Shown here in pieces: positions 12,603 to 23,375 of a stretch of 64,000 nucleotides of DNA (positions are counted from its first letter, which is position 1; each line of letters starts with the position of its first letter). The translations under genes were made by a program, and so were the position numbers. The stretch is from positions 1 through 64,000 of the forward strand of contig NZ_JALCCV010000003.1 of assembly GCF_022640935.1 (NCBI RefSeq). Reading direction: 5' to 3'. The DNA comes from Bifidobacterium sp. (lineage in GTDB: Bacteria; Actinomycetota; Actinomycetes; Actinomycetales; Bifidobacteriaceae). The notes under the pieces were generated by a model that was not told the DNA's origin, searched no databases, and saw only the letters and a list, made by a program, of their open reading frames with translations.

Positions 12603-13009
12603 GGCCTACCTACCGTCTTTCCTCTTGCCGCTTGGGCATTCCTGCGTGGATCATATGCGTGCACAATGCGTGTTTGCGCGCGTGAGCGTCAATCGCCGTG
12701 TTTGCGTGCATGCGCGTGCACCACATGCAAGGCTCTCGCATGATTCCAGCATGTGACCGTCATCGTATGATTGTCATCCAACGGAGCATCATCATAGCGA
12801 GGGGGTATAGATGAATGGCGTTGCGGGGCGCGCAAAGAGACCCGGCTGCCGGACATGATGATGTGCTGTGGCGGCTCGCACGCCGTGTCTCTGGCAGTCC
12901 CGGGCTGGTCCTCTTTCGCGGCATGGTGACAATTTTCCCATCGGCTAGGCGAGGTTGGGCGAGCCACCCTGTCGATTGCGATGGCCCGGCTCGGAACGCT
13001 CCATCGATA
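12603..13009. other. Intergenic stretch, nothing firm seen
   Basis: About 400 bases between two minus-strand genes. It should hold the ABC-F promoter and the 3' end of the membrane-protein transcript. A 15-codon frame from the ATG at about 12811 (MNGVAGRAKRPGCRT) follows GAGGGGG, but I do not call it. No tRNA, riboswitch or clear hairpin was recognised. Confidence 0.4.
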
Positions 13010-13822
13010 TCAATGCCGCGGCAGCAATCGCGCCCACGGGGTATAGATCACGATCGCGCCAAGCGTAGCGAACACGATCAGCATCACGGCGAAAGCCTTC
13101 GACGCATCCATCAGCTTTACCGCAATGGCCACGGCCGACCAGAGGACGACCAGTCCGAACATCCAATCGTGCAGCCGGACGTTCATGAACGCCGACACGG
13201 CCACCAGCAGCAGGACCAGCGCCGCGGTCGAAGCGGCCTGCGCGATCGTATCGCTGCCGTTGGGATCGTAGTAACGCGAGATCACATGCGTGATGTTGGC
13301 AAGGGTCGCCACGGCAAGCCATGAGCCATACAGCGACAGCGGCACCCAGTCCAGGAAATTGCGCCCTTGGCGTTCCTGGAGACCCTGTCTGCCCGTCGCG
13401 TACAGCGTCCAGACGGCCGTCAGCAGCAGCGCAATCAGGATGATGCTGACGACGAATTGCCGGTAATGCCAAGAGATGAGCCAAGCGATATTGAGCGCGC
13501 AGGTGAGCACAAACAGCGCTCCGCGGGTGGTTAGGGGCAGCAGGCCGAGACGCGTGCGGCTCTCGTCGCGGCACAGCACCACCAGCCAGAGTGCGAGAGC
13601 GAGATAGATCGCGCCCCAGATCGTGAACGCATATCCCGCCGGCGTGAACCAGGAGAAGACCTCGTTGGAGATATCCGCGGTGGAGACGCCGCCCAGTTTG
13701 CCGATCTGCGCGAACGTGTTGAAGGCCAGCGTCAGTGCCCATGCCGCCCAGAGGACTATCGCCTCGGTCCGGGTCCAATGCCGATCGACTGTGGCGTTGC
13801 CATCGTCGTATGTTGGTTCCAT
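13010..13822 (-). CDS. Tryptophan-rich multi-pass membrane protein (TspO/MBR-like)
   Basis: A 270-residue integral membrane protein with about seven to eight hydrophobic spans, many Trp residues, and the segment [21 protein letters not shown], typical of the tryptophan-rich sensory/TspO-like membrane family. Function in bacteria is unsettled; tetrapyrrole or lipid sensing is suggested for relatives. The start at 13822 is chosen because AGAGGAG lies 5 bases upstream; the frame runs open to 14047, but that extension is Arg-rich and crosses the uvrA promoter region. The gene is divergent from uvrA with a 247-base shared control region containing the SOS box. Confidence 0.8.
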   Translation of the reverse strand: MEPTYDDGNATVDRHWTRTEAIVLWAAWALTLAFNTFAQIGKLGGVSTADISNEVFSWFTPAGYAFTIWGAIYLALALWLVVLCRDESRTRLGLLPLTTRGALFVLTCALNIAWLISWHYRQFVVSIILIALLLTAVWTLYATGRQGLQERQGRNFLDWVPLSLYGSWLAVATLANITHVISRYYDPNGSDTIAQAASTAALVLLLVAVSAFMNVRLHDWMFGLVVLWSAVAIAVKLMDASKAFAVMLIVFATLGAIVIYTPWARLLPRH

Positions 13823-13994
13823 GGGGGCTCCTCTGCGATGCGTTTGTCGGATGCCACACGCGCGACGTGCCGCACAGTCCGTTGTAGGACGGCGTCGCGC
13901 GATACGTCTGGTGACCCGAGACCCAAGTATATCGGACCGATCTCCGCTCTGTGCAGCTGTCCATCGCGCCGGTGGAAGACTGCGAGCACAAAAT

Positions 13995-14008
13995 CGAACA
14001 CATGTTCG
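13995..14008. promoter_or_regulatory. LexA/SOS box upstream of uvrA
   Basis: CGAACACATGTTCG is a perfect palindrome that fits the Gram-positive/actinobacterial LexA operator CGAAC-N4-GTTCG. It lies 62 bases before the uvrA start. A possible -10 (TATTCT, 14029-14034) stands 18 bases after TTCGAA (14005-14010), so the operator would cover the -35. It predicts that uvrA is induced by DNA damage; the divergent membrane gene could also be affected. Confidence 0.88.
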
Positions 14009-14069
14009 AAAATTGTCCGGAGATGCGGTATTCTTGGGTGGAATCACGGACGGCTTATCGGAGGTAGCG

Positions 14070-17000
14070 GTGACTTCTCAAACAGTGGCTTCTCATTCGG
14101 CGCCATCTCATTCGGCGGTATGCAGCGCTACGGCGCAGCAGGGCACGGTAATGGAGCATATCCTGGATAGCGAGACGTTCCTCTCAGGGGAGCTGGCGAG
14201 GGCGAAGCTGAAGTCCTCGAATGGTTCGCTCGTAGCGGATATTTCGCATATCCCTAACGATCTGAAGATCACCATCCAGGGAGCGCGCGAGCACAATTTG
14301 CGCAATGTCGACCTGGCGATACCGCGCAACCGCATGGTCGTATTCACCGGGTTGTCCGGCTCGGGCAAGTCCTCGTTGGCTTTTGACACCCTGTTCGCCG
14401 AGGGACAACGGCGCTACGTCGAGTCGCTCAGCGCCTACGCCCGCCAGTTCCTGGGCCAGATGGACAAGCCCGACGTGGACTTCATCGAAGGGTTGAGCCC
14501 GGCAGTCTCCATCGATCAGAAGACCACGAACCGCAACCCGCGCTCCACGGTCGGCACCATCACCGAGATCTACGATTATCTGCGCCTGCTGTTCGCACGC
14601 ACCGGCATCCCGCACTGTCCGGTGTGCGGCGCACTCGTCAGCGCGCAGACGCCGCAGCAGATGGTCGATGCGTTGCTCGGCTACTCCGAAGGCACACGTT
14701 TCCAGATACTTGCGCCCGTCGTGCGCGGGCGCAAAGGCGAGTTCGAGGACCTGCTCGAGCTGCTGCGCGGCGACGGCTATTCGCGCGCGCTCATCGACGG
14801 CGAAATGCGCCAGCTTTCCGACGACATCTCGCTCGCGAAACAGAAGAAGCACATGATCGAAGTCGTCGTGGACCGGCTCGTGATCAAAGACGGCATGCGC
14901 CAGCGGCTTACGGATTCCATTGAAACCGCGCTCAAACTGGCCAAAGGCATCGTCATCGTCGACTTCGTGGATCTGGACGCCAAGGATCCGAACCGGCGCC
15001 GGCCCTTCTCCGAAAAGCGCTCCTGCCCGAACGGCCACCAGCTCGACCTCGATGAGATCGAGCCGCGCACGTTTTCGTTCAACGCGCCCTATGGCGCCTG
15101 CCCTGAATGCACCGGCATCGGTTTCAATCTCGAAATCGATCCGGAGCTGGTCATCCCCGATCCGGGCAAAAGCCTCAACGAAGGCGCCATCGAGCCGTGG
15201 GGCATGTCTAAGGGCACGGGCGAATACTATCGCCATGTGCTCGAAGGCCTGGGCGAGGAAATGGGGTTCAGCCTCGATACGCCATGGAGGAAGCTGCCCC
15301 AAGATGTGCGCCATTCCATCATGTATGGCCACGATTTCAAAGTCAACGTGTCATACCGCAACCGGTGGGGCCGTATGCGCGAGTACTCGACTGGTTTCGA
15401 AGGCGTGGTGCGTTCGCTGATGCGCCGGCATGACGAAACCGATTCCGACCAGATGAAGCAGTATTACGAATCCTATATGCGCGAGGTGCCTTGCCAAGCA
15501 TGCCATGGCAGACGGCTGCGCCCCGAAGTGCTGTCGGTCACCGTCGATGACCAGTCCATCGCCGACGTTTGCGATATGCCCGTGGAACACGCGCTGAGCT
15601 GGGTCAAAGGACTCAAACTGACAGGATCGGCCGTGCAGATCGCCGGTGAAGTGCTCAAGGAGATCCGCGCCCGGCTGGGCTTCCTCAACGATGTCGGACT
15701 GAACTACCTGACCTTGTCCCGCGCCGCGAAAACGCTGTCCGGCGGCGAGGCGCAGCGCATCCGCTTGGCCACGCAGATCGGCTCCGGGCTGGTGGGCGTC
15801 ATGTATGTGCTTGATGAGCCGTCGATCGGCCTGCATCAGCGCGACAACGAACGGCTGATTGCCACGCTGCACCATCTGCGCGACCTCGGCAATACCCTGA
15901 TCGTAGTCGAACACGATCAGGAGACCATCGAAAAGGCCGATTGGCTGGTCGACATCGGGCCGGGCGCCGGCGAGCACGGGGGAGAGGTCATCTACTCCGG
16001 CCCCTCGCAGCATATCGTCGAAGCCTCCCGTTCCATAACCGGCGACTATCTGGCTGGACGACGGTCCATCGCCGTGCCGCCCAAGCGCCGCAGAGTGCGC
16101 AAAACCAAACAGCTCAAAGTCGTGGGCGCGCGCGAAAACAATCTGCGCAATCTGACCGTGAACTTCCCCGTAGGCGTCATGACCTGCGTGACCGGCGTTT
16201 CCGGCTCGGGCAAGTCCACACTCGTCAACTCGATCCTTTACCCGGTGCTGGCTGACAAGCTCAACGGCGCGCGCATCGTGCCGGGCAAGCACACCCGCGT
16301 CGAGGGCGTGGAGCAGTGCGACAAGGTCATCCACGTCGATCAGAATCCCATCGGCAGAACGCCGCGCTCGAATCCTGCGACCTATACCGGCGTATGGGAC
16401 AAGATCCGCACGCTCTTTGCCAAGACGCCGGAGGCGCAGGTGCGCGGCTACGGCCCCGGACGCTTCTCCTTCAACGTCAAAGGCGGGCGCTGCGAAGCCT
16501 GCCATGGTGACGGCACGCTCAAAATCGAAATGAACTTCCTTCCGGACGTCTATGTGGAATGCGAGGAATGCCACGGCCGGCGTTATAATCGGGAGACGCT
16601 CGAGGTCACATACAACGGCAAAACCGTCGCCGATGTGCTCAACATGCCGATCGAAGAGGCTGCGCAGTTCTTCAAGGCTTATCCTTCGATCGCCCGATAT
16701 CTCAACACGCTGGTGCAGGTCGGCCTGGGCTATATCCGCCTCGGGCAGCCGGCGCCGACGCTGTCCGGCGGTGAATCACAGCGTGTCAAGCTGGCCACCG
16801 AGCTGCAGCGCCGCTCGACCGGCAGCACGGTCTACATTCTGGACGAGCCCACTACGGGGCTGCATTTCGAAGACGTGCGCAAGCTGCTGCTCGTCCTGCA
16901 GGAATTGGTAGACAAAGGCAATACCGTGATCGTCATCGAGCATAATCTCGACGTCGTCAAATCCGCCGACTGGCTCATCGATCTCGGCCCAGAAGGCGGC

Positions 17001-17099
17001 GATGGCGGCGGCACCATCGTGACCGAAGGAACGCCTGAGCAGGTCGCCCAATGCGAGGAAAGCTGGACGGGGCGTTTCCTCAAGCCCATGCTGGCATGA
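14070..17099 (+). CDS. uvrA: Excinuclease ABC subunit A
   Basis: Damage-recognition ATPase of nucleotide excision repair; it loads UvrB at lesions. There are two ABC ATPase modules: [36 protein letters not shown] with the zinc module CPVCGALVS and [12 protein letters not shown], then [12 protein letters not shown], the second zinc finger CEACHGDG...[10 protein letters not shown] and [12 protein letters not shown] with [14 protein letters not shown]. The start chosen is GTG at 14070 (CGGAGG 5 bases before), giving 1,009 residues with a Ser/Ala-rich tail of about 27 residues; an ATG at 14151 is the alternative but has no ribosome site. A perfect SOS box lies just upstream. uvrC follows after 31 bases, so uvrA-uvrC are probably cotranscribed under LexA. 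Confidence 0.96.
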   Translation: MTSQTVASHSAPSHSAVCSATAQQGTVMEHILDSETFLSGELARAKLKSSNGSLVADISHIPNDLKITIQGAREHNLRNVDLAIPRNRMVVFTGLSGSGKSSLAFDTLFAEGQRRYVESLSAYARQFLGQMDKPDVDFIEGLSPAVSIDQKTTNRNPRSTVGTITEIYDYLRLLFARTGIPHCPVCGALVSAQTPQQMVDALLGYSEGTRFQILAPVVRGRKGEFEDLLELLRGDGYSRALIDGEMRQLSDDISLAKQKKHMIEVVVDRLVIKDGMRQRLTDSIETALKLAKGIVIVDFVDLDAKDPNRRRPFSEKRSCPNGHQLDLDEIEPRTFSFNAPYGACPECTGIGFNLEIDPELVIPDPGKSLNEGAIEPWGMSKGTGEYYRHVLEGLGEEMGFSLDTPWRKLPQDVRHSIMYGHDFKVNVSYRNRWGRMREYSTGFEGVVRSLMRRHDETDSDQMKQYYESYMREVPCQACHGRRLRPEVLSVTVDDQSIADVCDMPVEHALSWVKGLKLTGSAVQIAGEVLKEIRARLGFLNDVGLNYLTLSRAAKTLSGGEAQRIRLATQIGSGLVGVMYVLDEPSIGLHQRDNERLIATLHHLRDLGNTLIVVEHDQETIEKADWLVDIGPGAGEHGGEVIYSGPSQHIVEASRSITGDYLAGRRSIAVPPKRRRVRKTKQLKVVGARENNLRNLTVNFPVGVMTCVTGVSGSGKSTLVNSILYPVLADKLNGARIVPGKHTRVEGVEQCDKVIHVDQNPIGRTPRSNPATYTGVWDKIRTLFAKTPEAQVRGYGPGRFSFNVKGGRCEACHGDGTLKIEMNFLPDVYVECEECHGRRYNRETLEVTYNGKTVADVLNMPIEEAAQFFKAYPSIARYLNTLVQVGLGYIRLGQPAPTLSGGESQRVKLATELQRRSTGSTVYILDEPTTGLHFEDVRKLLLVLQELVDKGNTVIVIEHNLDVVKSADWLIDLGPEGGDGGGTIVTEGTPEQVAQCEESWTGRFLKPMLA

Positions 17100-17130
17100 G
17101 CACGCCGGCAAATCCAGCAGAGGAAAGGCT

Positions 17131-19719
17131 ATGACGGGAATCATCGAGAAGCACAGTTCGGACGAATGGCGCAAAACCGCCAACACGACGGCCAAACGGC
17201 TGGGTGATTCACGCGACCTGTTCCGGCCCAAGACCGGCGACATCCCAGCGGAGCCCGGCGTCTACAAATGGCGTGACGGCGAAGGGCGCGTGATCTATGT
17301 CGGCAAGGCGAAGAATCTGCGCAACCGACTGACGAATTACTTCCAGCCACTTGAACAGCTGCACCCGCGCACCCAGACGATGGTGCTCACCGCCAGAAGC
17401 CTGGAATGGACCGTGGTCGGCACCGAGCTTGAGGCTCTCACGTTGGAATACACTTGGATCAAGGAATTCGACCCACGGTTCAACGTGGTGTTCCGTGACG
17501 ACAAGACCTACCCGTATCTGGCCGTCTCAGTAGGCGAGAAGGTGCCCCGAGTCTGGGTGACGCGTAATCGCAAGCGCAGGGACACCCGGTATTTCGGCCC
17601 CTATGCGAAAGTATGGGATTTGCGGCATTCCTTGGACAAGCTGCTCAAAACCTTTCCGGTGCGCACCTGCTCGCCTGCCGTGCTCCATCGGGCCCAGCTG
17701 ACCGGGCGGCCGTGCCTGCTCGCCTCGATTGGCAAATGCTCCGCGCCCTGCGTGGGCAGGATCGGTCTGGACGAACACCGGCGCGATTGCGAGCGGCTCG
17801 TCGGCGTGCTCACCGGGCGTTTCGGTAAGAGCTACATCAGCCAGCTGACCCGCGAGATGAAACGGGCCAGCGCCGACACAGAGTTCGAGCGGGCGGCGCG
17901 GCTGCGCGACCAGATCCAGATGCTGCAGACCGTCGGCGAGCAGAACGCCGTGGTCTTCAGCCAAGACGTCGACGCGGATGTGTTCGGCCTGGATTCCGAC
18001 GAGCTCGAAGCCTCGGTGCACGCGTTCTTCGTGCGCTCCGGCTCGATACGCGGCGAACGCAATTGGAGCGTCGAACGCGTCGAAGACGTCAGCGATGCCG
18101 AATTGATCTCAGATCTCATCGTCCAGGTGTATTCGGATATCGCAGACGCTCAGGATTCCGGTGGCTCGCCTCTGCTTGGACGGGAAGCGGCCGTCGCGCC
18201 GGTTGCCGAGGCGGGCGGCGGCGCGGGCGGAGCGAGGCGCGTTGAGGGAGCCGAAGACGATGATCCGGCCGATTCGGTTGATTCAGATGCAGGGCAGCAC
18301 GACAAAGGGCAGTCTAGTGCGACGCAATCCGATGCCATGCAATCGAATCCTGCATCAGTGCATATCCTTGCGAGGCGTGACGCCCTCGGTTCCACGCAGA
18401 CCGTCACCGCCACGGATGCATCGGCTCGCGCCCAAGCGACACGCGTTCGCAGGGAACGTCAGGAGCAGACCGGCCGCGCCGATCTGCTGGCGCCGATCGC
18501 CCCGATCCCGCGCGAGATCATCGTGCCGATCAAGCCTGCGCGCAGCGATGAGCTGGAAATGTGGCTGGGCCAATTGCGTGGCTCCGCAGTGACGATCCGC
18601 GTTCCCTCGCGCGGCGAGAAAAAGGCGCTGATGGAGCGCGCCAACGACAACGCCAGGCAGGCGCTGCAGCGCAGCAAGCTCAGCCGAATCAGCGACATGG
18701 GCGCGCGAACCCAGGCGATGAACGACGTCGCCAAGGCACTAGGGCTCGCACAGGCACCGCTGCGCATCGAAGGCTACGACATCTCCAACACCATCGGCGG
18801 CACCTTCCAAGTCGCCTCGATGGTCGTATTCGAGGATGCCATCGCGAAAAAATCGGAATACCGCCGTTTCGCGATACGCGGAGACGATGGTAAAGGCGCG
18901 CTCGACGATTTGAGCGCCGTCTATGAGACCCTTACCAGGCGATTCAGGCACGGCAATATCGCGGGCGACTCCGGCGAAGACCTCGAAAGCGAGCAGCGCA
19001 TCCGCAAGGCTTCGGAGCATCGTTTGGCCGATGATGACAGCGCAGGCACGAACAGCGGGAATATCGCGGATGCCGGCAACGCTACTGTCGCAGCGGACTT
19101 GGCCGTCAAGGCGACTGCGGCAACAGCCGAGCCTGAGACGGGCTTTAGGACGGCGAATCCCGTCATATCCGTGCAATCTGCAGCGGCTGTGAGTTCCGTC
19201 GCGCCCGAAGAACCGATCGTCCAACAGAATGCCGAGCGCCATCGTTTCGCGTATAAGCCGAACCTGATCGTCGTCGACGGCGGCAAACCGCAGGTCATGG
19301 CCGCGGCCAAGGCGTTGAAAGACTCCGGTGTGGACGATGTGGCCGTATGCGGCTTGGCTAAACGGCTCGAAGAGGTCTGGGTGCCGGACGATGACTATCC
19401 GATCATCCTCAAACGCCAGTCAGAGGGCATGTACCTGCTGCAGCGCGTACGCGACGAGTCGCATCGCTTCGCCATCACCTACCACCGTCAGACGCGGCGC
19501 AAAGGGGTCCTGCGATCGGCGCTGGACGATATCCCGGGCATCGGCCAAGCCTACCAGAAGCGCCTGCTCAACGCCTTCGGGTCGGTCAGGGCGATGCGTC
19601 AGGCCTCGCTCGAAGACCTCATGGCGGTCAAAGGCGTCGGCGAAGCGAAGGCGAAGATGATCCATGACGCTCTGCGCAAATCCTCTCAAGGTCTGGAGTC
19701 CCGGCGCAATCCAGCTTGA
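17131..19719 (+). CDS. uvrC: Excinuclease ABC subunit C
   Basis: Nuclease that makes both incisions in nucleotide excision repair. The N-terminal GIY-YIG domain reads GVYKWRDGEGRVIYVGKAKNLRNRL (about 45-70); the UVR (UvrB-binding) helix is TEFERAARLRDQIQML near 250; the RNase H-like endonuclease has EGYDISN and VDGGKPQ; tandem helix-hairpin-helix motifs lie at the C terminus (DDIPGIGQAYQKRLL, DLMAVKGVGEAKA). At 862 residues it is much longer than the usual 600-700: two hydrophilic, Ala/Asp/Ser-rich insertions are visible, about residues 340-440 and 610-700, the second splitting the endonuclease domain between its active-site segments. GAGGAAAGG precedes the ATG. It lies in the uvrA operon. 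Confidence 0.95.
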   Translation: MTGIIEKHSSDEWRKTANTTAKRLGDSRDLFRPKTGDIPAEPGVYKWRDGEGRVIYVGKAKNLRNRLTNYFQPLEQLHPRTQTMVLTARSLEWTVVGTELEALTLEYTWIKEFDPRFNVVFRDDKTYPYLAVSVGEKVPRVWVTRNRKRRDTRYFGPYAKVWDLRHSLDKLLKTFPVRTCSPAVLHRAQLTGRPCLLASIGKCSAPCVGRIGLDEHRRDCERLVGVLTGRFGKSYISQLTREMKRASADTEFERAARLRDQIQMLQTVGEQNAVVFSQDVDADVFGLDSDELEASVHAFFVRSGSIRGERNWSVERVEDVSDAELISDLIVQVYSDIADAQDSGGSPLLGREAAVAPVAEAGGGAGGARRVEGAEDDDPADSVDSDAGQHDKGQSSATQSDAMQSNPASVHILARRDALGSTQTVTATDASARAQATRVRRERQEQTGRADLLAPIAPIPREIIVPIKPARSDELEMWLGQLRGSAVTIRVPSRGEKKALMERANDNARQALQRSKLSRISDMGARTQAMNDVAKALGLAQAPLRIEGYDISNTIGGTFQVASMVVFEDAIAKKSEYRRFAIRGDDGKGALDDLSAVYETLTRRFRHGNIAGDSGEDLESEQRIRKASEHRLADDDSAGTNSGNIADAGNATVAADLAVKATAATAEPETGFRTANPVISVQSAAAVSSVAPEEPIVQQNAERHRFAYKPNLIVVDGGKPQVMAAAKALKDSGVDDVAVCGLAKRLEEVWVPDDDYPIILKRQSEGMYLLQRVRDESHRFAITYHRQTRRKGVLRSALDDIPGIGQAYQKRLLNAFGSVRAMRQASLEDLMAVKGVGEAKAKMIHDALRKSSQGLESRRNPA

Positions 19720-19956
19720 AGGCATGCTCGATTTACGAGAACGCGGCGCAGCCGAGAACGCAGCACAGTTCTGTGGAATACAGCGCAGAGTGAAAGGCGC
19801 GGCGCACCCCTTCGAATCCATCCGTATGCGCAGCAGAATTCGTGCAGCCAAACCATCGTCCGCGGCATGATCATGCGCGTTGCCATGTGTGTGATCGCTC
19901 GTCGCTGGGCTTCGGCTAGCATGAGATGTGCACAGCACAGCAATAAGGAGGAGGCC

Positions 19957-21168
19957 TTGGCGGCGTCGAATCATGCGGGGCATGCATGTCATGCAAGTCA
20001 TCTGGACTGGGACGAACAGACTGCGCTGTCCGTGCCGATGCATCGCTGCGCGGTGCTGGGGAAACCCATCGCTCATTCCTTATCGCCCGTGCTTCACAAC
20101 GCCGCGTATCGTGCGTTGAATCTCGACGGCTGGCAATACGGCCGCGAGGAAGTCGGCCAGCAGGAACTTGAAGCGTTCCTTTCCTCCTTGGACGGCACAT
20201 GGGAAGGCCTGAGTCTGACCATGCCGTTGAAGAAAACCATTATGTTGCACGGCACGCCATGCGATCATTGGAGCCGGGAGCTCGGCTTGGCGAATACGGC
20301 GGTGTTCAGAGGCAGGCCAGACGTTCATGTCGCCGCGCAGGCTGCTCCGGCCAATATTGCCGCATACTGCGTTGCCCCGTCCGGCATCGCGTTGTACAAC
20401 ACCGATGTCGACGGCATTGTGCTCGCCTTCCGGCATGCGTGGGAAGCCAAGGGCCGGAAGGCGCTGCCGACGATCGGCGACGGCCCGGCTCGCGTCGTGA
20501 TTTTAGGCAATGGCAGCACGGCGCTCTCCGCCCTCGCCGCATGCCTAGTGATGCGCGAGGAGGCGGCGCATGTCGCCATCACTGTCGTGGCCCGGCACCC
20601 TGATGCGAATGCCGGCATTGCGCAGTTCTGCGCCCAGCATGCCGACGAGATTGACTTAGGAATGCTCTCCATGCTCGGCGCTGATCTGGGTGCCGTCGCA
20701 GGGCGCATGGCCGGCGCCGACGTGGTGATCAGCACTTTGCCTGCGCATGCCGCTGACGCTATCGCGCAGCGTCTGGGCGCGCAGCGCGCAGCCGCCGCTG
20801 TGCATGGCACCTTGCTCGACGTCTCCTATGATCCACGGCCCACCGCCTTGCAGCGCGCATGGATGCATGCCGGAGGCATGTCGATCGGCGGCGAAGAAAT
20901 GCTGCTGTATCAGGCGATCGTGCAGGTATGCCTGATGACGGGACGTGACGCGAGCCGCTGGCGCGTCGCCGAACAGGATGCAGGAAATTTTGCTGCGAGG
21001 GGAGAAACCCAGCAAGGCGCAGCGCAACAGATGCCGAAACAGAGCATGGCATCCGAGAACGCAATCGCCGGGTGCCTGCGTGACGTCGGTGACGATGACA
21101 ACGCTGGTGACATAGACGATGTACGGTTGGAGCAGAGTATGAGAGCAGCATTACAGGAGGCATGGTGA
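19957..21168 (+). CDS. aroE: Shikimate 5-dehydrogenase family protein
   Basis: Reduces 3-dehydroshikimate to shikimate with NADPH in aromatic amino-acid synthesis. Motifs are GKPIAHSLSPVLHNAAY (substrate Ser residues), GLSLTMPLKK with the catalytic Lys, YNTDVDG, and a nucleotide-binding GNGSTALSALA (the usual GxGGAxxA is altered). The start is TTG at 19957, preceded by AAGGAGGAGG; no ATG has such a site. It is 403 residues, against 270-290 for typical AroE, because of an N-terminal His-rich tail and a C-terminal tail of about 75 residues rich in Gln, Asp and Ala. Its stop overlaps the rapZ start, so the two are coupled. The altered dinucleotide site leaves some doubt about cofactor or role. 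Confidence 0.85.
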   Translation: MAASNHAGHACHASHLDWDEQTALSVPMHRCAVLGKPIAHSLSPVLHNAAYRALNLDGWQYGREEVGQQELEAFLSSLDGTWEGLSLTMPLKKTIMLHGTPCDHWSRELGLANTAVFRGRPDVHVAAQAAPANIAAYCVAPSGIALYNTDVDGIVLAFRHAWEAKGRKALPTIGDGPARVVILGNGSTALSALAACLVMREEAAHVAITVVARHPDANAGIAQFCAQHADEIDLGMLSMLGADLGAVAGRMAGADVVISTLPAHAADAIAQRLGAQRAAAAVHGTLLDVSYDPRPTALQRAWMHAGGMSIGGEEMLLYQAIVQVCLMTGRDASRWRVAEQDAGNFAARGETQQGAAQQMPKQSMASENAIAGCLRDVGDDDNAGDIDDVRLEQSMRAALQEAW

Positions 21169-22151
21169 GCGAGGCAACCGCACCCCAGGAGCGTGGATCC
21201 CGGGAGAAACCGCTCCGGGATGAGGCATCTGGAGACAAGGCATTCGAAACGCAGATCCCGAGGCCTGCGGGTGAGTTCGAGGTGCTGCTCATCACCGGCA
21301 TGAGCGGCGCCGGCCGTTCTCATGCCGCCGATTGCGTCGAAGACATGGGCTGGTACGTGGTTGACAACATGCCGCCGAAGCTGCTGGTGCCGTTGGTCGA
21401 CATGATGACCGCGTCGGCGTCAAAAGTCCACAGGCTCGCCGCCGTGATCGACGTGCGCTCGCGCAGCTATTTCGACGACCTCTCGGCGGTGCTCAGCCAC
21501 TTGGACGATCTGGGGGTGAAAACCAGGATCCTGTTCCTTGACGCCGACGACGGAGTGCTTATCAAGCGCTACGAATCCGTGCGCAGGCCGCACCCGCTGC
21601 AGCATGGCAACCGCCTGATCGACGGCATCCATGAGGAGCGCGAACTGCTTGCCAACCTCAAAGAACGTGCCAATACAGTCATCGACACCTCCAGCCTGAG
21701 CATCCATCAGCTTTCCACCAAGCTCTACGAGGCGCTCTTGGGGTCAGGAGCGTCCACGGTCTCCGTGCATATTTTCAGCTTCGGATTCAAATACGGCATT
21801 CCGCTCGACGCGGATTTCGTCGCCGACGTGCGTTTTCTGCCGAATCCTTACTGGGTTCCCAGCCTGCGCGAGCTCAACGGCCTGGATCGCCCGGTGAGCG
21901 ACTATGTGCTCTCCAGCGACGGCGCGAAGGAATTCCTCGCCGCCTACGAGAAGGCTGTGATGGTCGCCGTCGAAGGCTATGCGAAAGAGGACAAGCACTA
22001 TGTGACCATCGCGGTGGGTTGCACAGGCGGGCAGCACCGGTCTGTGGCGATGGGCGCGGCATTGGCCCAGCGGCTGCGTGCGCACGGACTGTCGGTGACG
22101 GTTTCGGCGCGCGAGCTGCACCGTCGGCAGCGCAAACTCGGTGAGGCGTGA
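21165..22151 (+). CDS. rapZ: RapZ/YvcJ-family nucleotide-binding protein
   Basis: P-loop protein of the RapZ/YvcJ family, which binds ATP/GTP; in E. coli RapZ controls glucosamine-6-phosphate synthase through a small RNA, while in Gram-positives the role is less clear. Walker A is GMSGAGRS at 45-52, followed by DNMPP and the C-terminal signature IAVGCTGGQHRSV. The GTG at 21165 has AGGAGG four bases upstream and overlaps the aroE stop (GTGA); the ATG at 21162 is too close to the ribosome site. The rapZ-whiA neighbourhood (often with an intervening yvcK/CofD-like gene, absent here) is conserved in Gram-positives. Confidence 0.93.
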   Translation: MSEATAPQERGSREKPLRDEASGDKAFETQIPRPAGEFEVLLITGMSGAGRSHAADCVEDMGWYVVDNMPPKLLVPLVDMMTASASKVHRLAAVIDVRSRSYFDDLSAVLSHLDDLGVKTRILFLDADDGVLIKRYESVRRPHPLQHGNRLIDGIHEERELLANLKERANTVIDTSSLSIHQLSTKLYEALLGSGASTVSVHIFSFGFKYGIPLDADFVADVRFLPNPYWVPSLRELNGLDRPVSDYVLSSDGAKEFLAAYEKAVMVAVEGYAKEDKHYVTIAVGCTGGQHRSVAMGAALAQRLRAHGLSVTVSARELHRRQRKLGEA

Positions 22152-22328
22152 GCGCCGGCGGCCGGGCCAAGGCATTCATATCGCGAGAGATTTCGTCTCA
22201 AAAACAGAAATGAAGGGGTAATCTTGTCCAAGTCGTTGGGTAACACAGATAGCCGTGGCGTTGCGGGAACGAGTACCCGTTGTCATGCCTTATCAGCATT
22301 GAAGAACGGGAAATGAGGAGGTCGGTTC

Positions 22329-23273
22329 TTGGCACTTCTTGACGATGTCAAAAGCGAGCTCGCCGCAATAGAGAACGATTCGCCGGCTGCGAGAATGGCG
22401 CAGGCCTCGACGATGATGCGTTTTGGCGGCGGGTTGCGTCCGGTGAATAACCAGGCGGTGATTCGGGCGCAGTTCGATTCGGTACAGGCAGCAACGTGGC
22501 TCCAGGAGACCATCGCCAAAATCTTCCAGAAAGAGGCGTCCGTCAGCCGTACGACGCGCCAGACGCCCTATGGCGTGGTGCAGCGCTACGACGTGCTCGT
22601 CGAGCGCGGGGCGACAGCGCTTGCGTTGCAAGCAGGCCTACTGGACCGCCGCATGCGGCTGGTCAAAGGGCTTCCTGCCGACATCGTCAGTGGCAACATA
22701 GCCCAGATTAAAGCTGCTTGGCGCGGCGCCTTCCTGGCTCGCGGAGCCATCTCCGATCCGGGCAAGGCCAGTTATCTTGAGATCATCTGTTCCTCGCATG
22801 AGACCGCGCTGGCGCTGCAGGGCGCCGCGCGGCGGTTGGGCATTAGCGCCAAGGCACGGCAGGTGCGCAGCTCGGAGCGCGTCACGCTGCGCGACCCCGA
22901 CGCGATCGAACGCATGCTCATTCTCATGGGAGCCCCGCGTTCGGCCCGCGAATGGACCGGAAAGCGTTCGGATGGCGAGGCCCGGGGCAAGGCGAACCGT
23001 CTGGCCAACTTCGACGATGCGAATATGCGCCGCAGTGCCAAGGCGGCGGCCGAGGCCAGCGAAAAAGTCCGTCATGCCTTCGAGATCCTCGGCGATGAGA
23101 TGCCGGAGAACCTCAAGGCCGCGGGGCTGCTGCGCCTAGGCCATACTGACGCCAGCCTCGAAGAGCTTGGCCGCTTGGCCGACCCGCCGATCACGAAGGA
23201 CGCGATCGCGGGGCGCATCCGCCGCCTGCTGCAGCTCGCGGACAAAACCGATAAAGCGCGCCGGCAGGGCTGA
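22329..23273 (+). CDS. whiA: WhiA DNA-binding regulator
   Basis: WhiA homologue of 314 residues: a N-terminal domain related to LAGLIDADG homing endonucleases without nuclease activity (about 90-190, [24 protein letters not shown]), and a C-terminal helix-turn-helix ([33 protein letters not shown]). In Streptomyces it controls sporulation with WhiB; in non-sporulating actinobacteria and firmicutes it is linked to cell division and chromosome segregation. Start is TTG at 22329 with GAGGAGGT 7 bases upstream. A gap of 177 bases separates it from rapZ. Confidence 0.95.
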   Translation: MALLDDVKSELAAIENDSPAARMAQASTMMRFGGGLRPVNNQAVIRAQFDSVQAATWLQETIAKIFQKEASVSRTTRQTPYGVVQRYDVLVERGATALALQAGLLDRRMRLVKGLPADIVSGNIAQIKAAWRGAFLARGAISDPGKASYLEIICSSHETALALQGAARRLGISAKARQVRSSERVTLRDPDAIERMLILMGAPRSAREWTGKRSDGEARGKANRLANFDDANMRRSAKAAAEASEKVRHAFEILGDEMPENLKAAGLLRLGHTDASLEELGRLADPPITKDAIAGRIRRLLQLADKTDKARRQG

Positions 23274-23375
23274 TTCCGGATTCCGAAGTGGGGCTGCTTG
23301 TCAGCCGTTCGTGCCTTGGATGCGATTGCTCGCCGCATGGCACGGCGGCACCTTTCTGCCTATCATGCGTCGGTG

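Noticed and set aside
12689..12967. 92-codon minus-strand frame in the gap before the ABC-F gene
   Set aside because: No ribosome site, Arg/His/Pro-rich shadow-like composition, no family.
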